A DNA stretch of 64,000 nt from Coriobacteriia bacterium (GTDB lineage Bacteria; Actinomycetota; Coriobacteriia; Coriobacteriales; Eggerthellaceae), in the NCBI GenBank assembly GCA_030530215.1, contig JAUMVJ010000002.1, forward strand, positions 156,504 to 220,503. The letters run 5' to 3'. The notes under the pieces were generated by a model that saw only the letters and a program-made list of their open reading frames with translations, searched no databases and had not been told where the DNA came from. This document shows positions 61,301 to 64,000 of the stretch, piece by piece. The position numbers and the translations under genes are program-made. How positions within the stretch are numbered: position 1 is the first letter of the stretch; every line of letters begins with the position of its first letter.

Positions 61301-61939
61301 ATGTCGAACAAGAAGATTGCGATCATCGCCGCCAACGGCAACGCCGGGAAGCTCATAGCCCAAGAGGCCGTGAGCCGTGGCATGGACGTCACTGCCGTCG
61401 TGCGCAGCGAGAACCGCTCCGCCGCCCAGCACGCTATCGTCAAGGACGCCTTCGACGTGACCGCCAAGGACTTCGCTGGGTTCGATGCCGTGGTCTGCGC
61501 CTTTGGCGCCTGGACGCCCGAGGCCATCGACGGCATCGGCCAGGCCATCATCCACATCGGCAAATGCCTCGAAGGCACGGGCGTGCACTATGCGGTGGTC
61601 GGCGGCGCGGGCAGCCTTTACGTGGATGCCGAGCATACCGCAACCGTTGATCAAGGGCCTGATTTCCCTGACGATTGGAAGCCCCTCTCGGCAAGCCATG
61701 GCGTAGGTCTCGCTTGGCTGCGCCGCACGACCGATCTGGATTGGACCTATGTCTCTCCCGCTTGCGAGTTCCAAGCGGACGGCAAACGTACTGGTGAGTA
61801 CACCCTCGCCGGCGAGGAGCTCGCACTCAACGGCGTAGGCGAGTCCACCGTCAGCTACGCCGACTACGCCATCGCCATGGTCGACCTCGTCGAGGCCGGC
61901 GCCCACCGCCGTGAACGCATCTCGGTCGTGAGCAAGTAG
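61301..61939 (+). CDS. NAD(P)-binding (NmrA/YwnB-like) oxidoreductase
   Basis: 212 residues from an ATG with AAAGGAAG upstream. The Rossmann start KKIAIIAANGNAGKLIAQEA has the NxGxxG pattern of atypical SDRs; VVGGAGSLYV and WTYVSPACEF follow. Relatives act on flavin or quinone-type substrates or only bind NAD(P)H. The divergent HxlR gene probably controls it. It ends at a strong terminator. Confidence 0.9.
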   Translation: MSNKKIAIIAANGNAGKLIAQEAVSRGMDVTAVVRSENRSAAQHAIVKDAFDVTAKDFAGFDAVVCAFGAWTPEAIDGIGQAIIHIGKCLEGTGVHYAVVGGAGSLYVDAEHTATVDQGPDFPDDWKPLSASHGVGLAWLRRTTDLDWTYVSPACEFQADGKRTGEYTLAGEELALNGVGESTVSYADYAIAMVDLVEAGAHRRERISVVSK

Positions 61940-61970
61940 ACGCCGTCAGCGAAGACCGCGGGCCAACGAC

Positions 61971-62015
61971 GCCTGGTTGTGTATGTGTCGAGACGCACGC
62001 AACCAGGCGTTTTTC
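61971..62015 (+). terminator. Rho-independent terminator
   Basis: Arms CGCCTGGTTG (61971-61980) and CAACCAGGCG (62001-62010) with TTTTT after. The loop contains a smaller stem. Confidence 0.88.
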
Positions 62016-62078
62016 TTGTCGTGCGGGATTTTGGAGCAGTTGCGTACATCTTGGTATGCATGCGACTTACCGGACGGC

Positions 62079-62561
62079 TTACGCGTTGCCAGCCGGTGTC
62101 AGGTTGCTGAAGTATTCCGTGCGGCCAGCGAGGACATCATCGTAGAAGCCCTGCTTCCAGTCGATGTAGTCGATGCTGCCTTGGATTTCGGTCAGCTGCT
62201 CGACCAGGCGCCCTCGCTTCTCTGCGAGCATGGCCTTGCGCTCGGGGATGCTCGCCTCGCCCTCAAGGCAAAGCTCAAGGTACTCGCGCATCTCGGCGAT
62301 GCTCATGCCGCACTTTTTGAGGCAAGTGAGGCTCTTCACCCACTCCACGTCGCGCTCGTCGAACACGCGGCGGTTGTTCTTGTCGCGCTTGACGTTGGGA
62401 ATAAGTCCCTGATTACAGTAGAACTTCAACGTTTGATAGGTCATGTCGGCATCGCGGCATACCTCCATCATGCTGAACAACCTGCCGCTTGCGCGTACCC
62501 GCTTGGGCGCGTTCGCCGCCGCGCTCGAGGCGGCTTTGGCCGCCGAAACCGCATCCGTCAT
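62079..62561 (-). CDS. MerR family transcriptional regulator
   Basis: 160 residues. An Ala-rich N-terminal tail of about 25 residues precedes the winged helix (LFSMMEVCRDADMTYQTLKF, GLIPNVKRDKNNRRVFDERD), followed by a coiled coil. GGAGGAG precedes the ATG. It is divergent from an aldo/keto reductase with a near-ideal MerR promoter between them. Confidence 0.92.
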   Translation of the reverse strand: MTDAVSAAKAASSAAANAPKRVRASGRLFSMMEVCRDADMTYQTLKFYCNQGLIPNVKRDKNNRRVFDERDVEWVKSLTCLKKCGMSIAEMREYLELCLEGEASIPERKAMLAEKRGRLVEQLTEIQGSIDYIDWKQGFYDDVLAGRTEYFSNLTPAGNA

Positions 62562-62591
62562 GGCTCCTCCGAAAATTTTCGAAATTTGTTC

Positions 62592-62622
62592 TTGACCGAT
62601 AGTAACTATCGGTTGTTATAAC
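62592..62622 (+). promoter_or_regulatory. MerR-type promoter with 19-base spacer
   Basis: -35 TTGACC (62592-62597) and -10 TATAAC (62617-62622) are spaced 19 bases, longer than usual and typical of MerR-activated promoters. A perfect palindrome ACCGATAGT-A-ACTATCGGT (62595-62613) lies between and over them. It faces the aldo/keto reductase gene. Confidence 0.85.
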
Positions 62623-62661
62623 CGCATTGTCAAGCAAAACCGACAACGCGAAGGAGCAACC

Positions 62662-63570
62662 ATGGCTTTCGGCCCCAGCAACATGACGTACGTGGAACTT
62701 TCCAACGGCATAAGGATGCCGCAGCTGGGCTACGGCGTATATCAGGTGACCGTCGACGAATGCGAGCGTTGCGTGCGCGATGCGCTCGAGGTGGGGTACC
62801 GCCATATCGACACGGCCCAGAGCTACTTCAACGAGGAGCGGGTGGGAGCGGCCGTCGCCGCGTCGGGCGTCGACCGCGGCGATATCTGGCTCACCACCAA
62901 GGTCTGGCTAGAGCATTACGGCGAGGGCGCCACGCGCGCCTCGGTCGAGGAATCGCTGCGCAAGCTCAGGACCGACTACCTGGACCTCGTGCTCCTGCAC
63001 CAGCCCTTCGGCGACGCGTACGGCGCTTGGCGCGACCTGGTGAAGCTCTACGAGGAGGGCAAGGTCCGCGCCATCGGCATCTCCAACTTCTACGTGGACC
63101 GCATGGTCGAGTTCTGCGAGTTCAACGACATCAAGCCCATGGTCAACCAGATGGAGACCCATCCTTTGAACCAGCAGGTGGAACTCCTGGAATGGGAAGC
63201 CAAGTACAGCGTCGTCCCCGAGGCCTGGGCGCCCTTCGGCGAGGGCCGCGGCGGGCTCTTCGAGAACCCGGTGCTGGCGGAAATCGGCGCGGCGCACGGC
63301 AAGACGACCGCGCAGGTCATGCTGCGCTGGAACCTGCAGCGCGGCGTCGTCGTTATCCCCAAGTCCGTCCACCGCGAGCGCATGGAGGAGAACCTCGACG
63401 TGTTCGACTTCGAGCTCACGGGCGACGAGATGCAGAAGATCGCGGCGCTCGACACCAAGACCTCGAGCTTCTTCAGCCACAGCGACCCCGCCATGGTCCA
63501 GTGGTTCGCCAACATCGTCGAGGAGCGCAAGTCAAACCACGACTGCCGCCAAGACAAGAAGAACTGGTAA
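62662..63570 (+). CDS. Aldo/keto reductase (2,5-diketogluconate reductase type)
   Basis: 302 residues with catalytic tetrad D50, Y55, K80 and H113 (YRHIDTAQSY, LTTKVWL, LLHQPFGD) and the NADPH-binding end PKSVHRERMEENLDVF. AAGGAG precedes the ATG. It is activated, by inference, by the divergent MerR regulator. The last 14 residues (KSNHDCRQDKKNW) are polar and directly abut a flavodoxin remnant, so the normal C-terminus may have been altered. Confidence 0.92.
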   Translation: MAFGPSNMTYVELSNGIRMPQLGYGVYQVTVDECERCVRDALEVGYRHIDTAQSYFNEERVGAAVAASGVDRGDIWLTTKVWLEHYGEGATRASVEESLRKLRTDYLDLVLLHQPFGDAYGAWRDLVKLYEEGKVRAIGISNFYVDRMVEFCEFNDIKPMVNQMETHPLNQQVELLEWEAKYSVVPEAWAPFGEGRGGLFENPVLAEIGAAHGKTTAQVMLRWNLQRGVVVIPKSVHRERMEENLDVFDFELTGDEMQKIAALDTKTSSFFSHSDPAMVQWFANIVEERKSNHDCRQDKKNW

Positions 63571-63577
63571 GCCTGGC

Positions 63578-63775
63578 CGTGCGACCACTTTTGCCGCGGA
63601 CAACGACTTCACTGGCAAGAAGGCCATCACCTTCTGCACCTCCGCGTCGTCGGATCTTGGACAGAGCGGCGAGCTTTTGGCTAGCGCAGCCGGCACCGGC
63701 GATTGGCAAGACGGCCAGCGCTTCTCGTCCGGTGCTTCCGACGACGAGGTGCGCAGCTGGGCCCGCGGGATTTGA
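63578..63775 (+). pseudogene. Flavodoxin C-terminal remnant
   Basis: About 65 codons without a start: FAADNDFTGKKAITFCTSAS, then SDLGQSGELLASAAG and WQDGQRFSSGAS, ending at TGA. This matches the last third of a flavodoxin, including the third FMN loop. It begins only a few bases after the aldo/keto reductase stop, so the first part of the gene has been deleted. Confidence 0.6.
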
Positions 63776-63858
63776 TGCAACCGCGCATTCTACGCCCTTT
63801 TGCGTATTCCATCGACGCGATTCGCTACGCAATGGTGGACGATGTGCTGAGGGGCTGA

Positions 63859-63877
63859 GCCCGCCGATGCGGCGGGC
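63859..63877. terminator. Hairpin between convergent genes
   Basis: Arms GCCCGCCG and CGGCGGGC with a 3-nt loop lie between the flavodoxin remnant and the minus-strand partial gene. No T-run follows. Confidence 0.5.
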
Positions 63878-63890
63878 CCGATGCCTTCCG

Positions 63891-64000
63891 TTACTCCTCG
63901 GCCATCGCGTACTGGACGATCATGGGGTCGTCGTACTCGGCCCACATGGAGCGGTCCTCGTCGAGGGACCTCAGCCGCTCCATCTCGTCCTCGGTGAGCT
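63891..64000 (-). CDS. C-terminus of an aldo/keto reductase (partial)
   Basis: The last 35 codons of a minus-strand gene entering from the right edge: LTEDEMERLRSLDEDRSMW, then EYDDPMIVQYAMAEE and TAA. It resembles the C-terminal end of aldo/keto reductases (compare LTGDEMQKIAALDTKTS in the neighbouring gene). It is probably a third aldo/keto reductase in this region. Confidence 0.6.
   Translation of the reverse strand, partial: LTEDEMERLRSLDEDRSMWAEYDDPMIVQYAMAEE

Overview
The window looks like a chromosomal segment of a GC-rich, anaerobic actinobacterium of the Coriobacteriia, most likely an Eggerthellaceae-type gut organism. This is inferred from gene content and not from a marker gene: a tungsten aldehyde:ferredoxin oxidoreductase (AOR) operon with Tat iron-sulfur protein and cytochrome b, an acyl-CoA dehydrogenase/SDR/MFS catabolic block, very large secreted beta-helix proteins with lysine-rich C-termini, and many one-component regulators paired with oxidoreductases. 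No rRNA, tRNA, CRISPR array, transposase or phage gene was recognised.

Layout. 0-5.3 kb: a truncated gene end, a hybrid histidine kinase, two overlapping crcB genes, an unusual DNA-repair fusion (hypoxanthine/mismatch glycosylase plus Vsr endonuclease) and a flavin split-barrel protein. 5.3-11.2 kb: a TetR regulator divergent from a catabolic block (SDR, acyl-CoA dehydrogenase, MHS-family transporter), followed by a convergent 3-hydroxyacyl-CoA dehydrogenase. 11.3-16.9 kb: a minus-strand operon reading cytochrome b, Tat Fe-S protein, AOR, unknown protein, cysteine desulfurase; its promoter region carries GAAC/GTTC palindromes like those in front of the SDR gene. 17.2-24.2 kb: an unknown winged-helix protein and a 1828-residue secreted beta-helix protein. 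24.5-37.9 kb: HxlR regulator, YeiH-type transporter, a solute-binding protein followed by a double-Cache MscS channel, AraC regulator, MFS transporter, TetR-controlled P-type metal ATPase, NhaC antiporter and LysR regulator. 38.0-46.6 kb: a PLD/DEAH helicase and a second giant beta-helix protein. 46.7-50 kb: a gene remnant and a second hybrid kinase. 50-64 kb: an accessory island of NAD(P)H or flavin oxidoreductases (flavodoxins, SDRs, aldo/keto reductases, iron alcohol dehydrogenase, cupin/CMD protein, EFR1-type ferredoxin), nearly all beside a LysR, MerR, TetR or HxlR regulator, with several gene fragments between them.

A striking property is the number of otherwise well-preserved genes that are interrupted. 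Three have a single in-frame TAG (acyl-CoA dehydrogenase, Tat Fe-S protein, PLD/DEAH helicase), and two have one-base frameshifts (Cache-MscS at a homopolymer, second hybrid kinase). TAG is also the ordinary stop of several intact genes here, so sequence error, recent nonsense mutation or amber suppression must be distinguished outside this window. The most novel-looking single gene is the glycosylase-Vsr fusion. The most system-like loci are the AOR/cysteine desulfurase operon and the solute-binding-protein/Cache-MscS pair.
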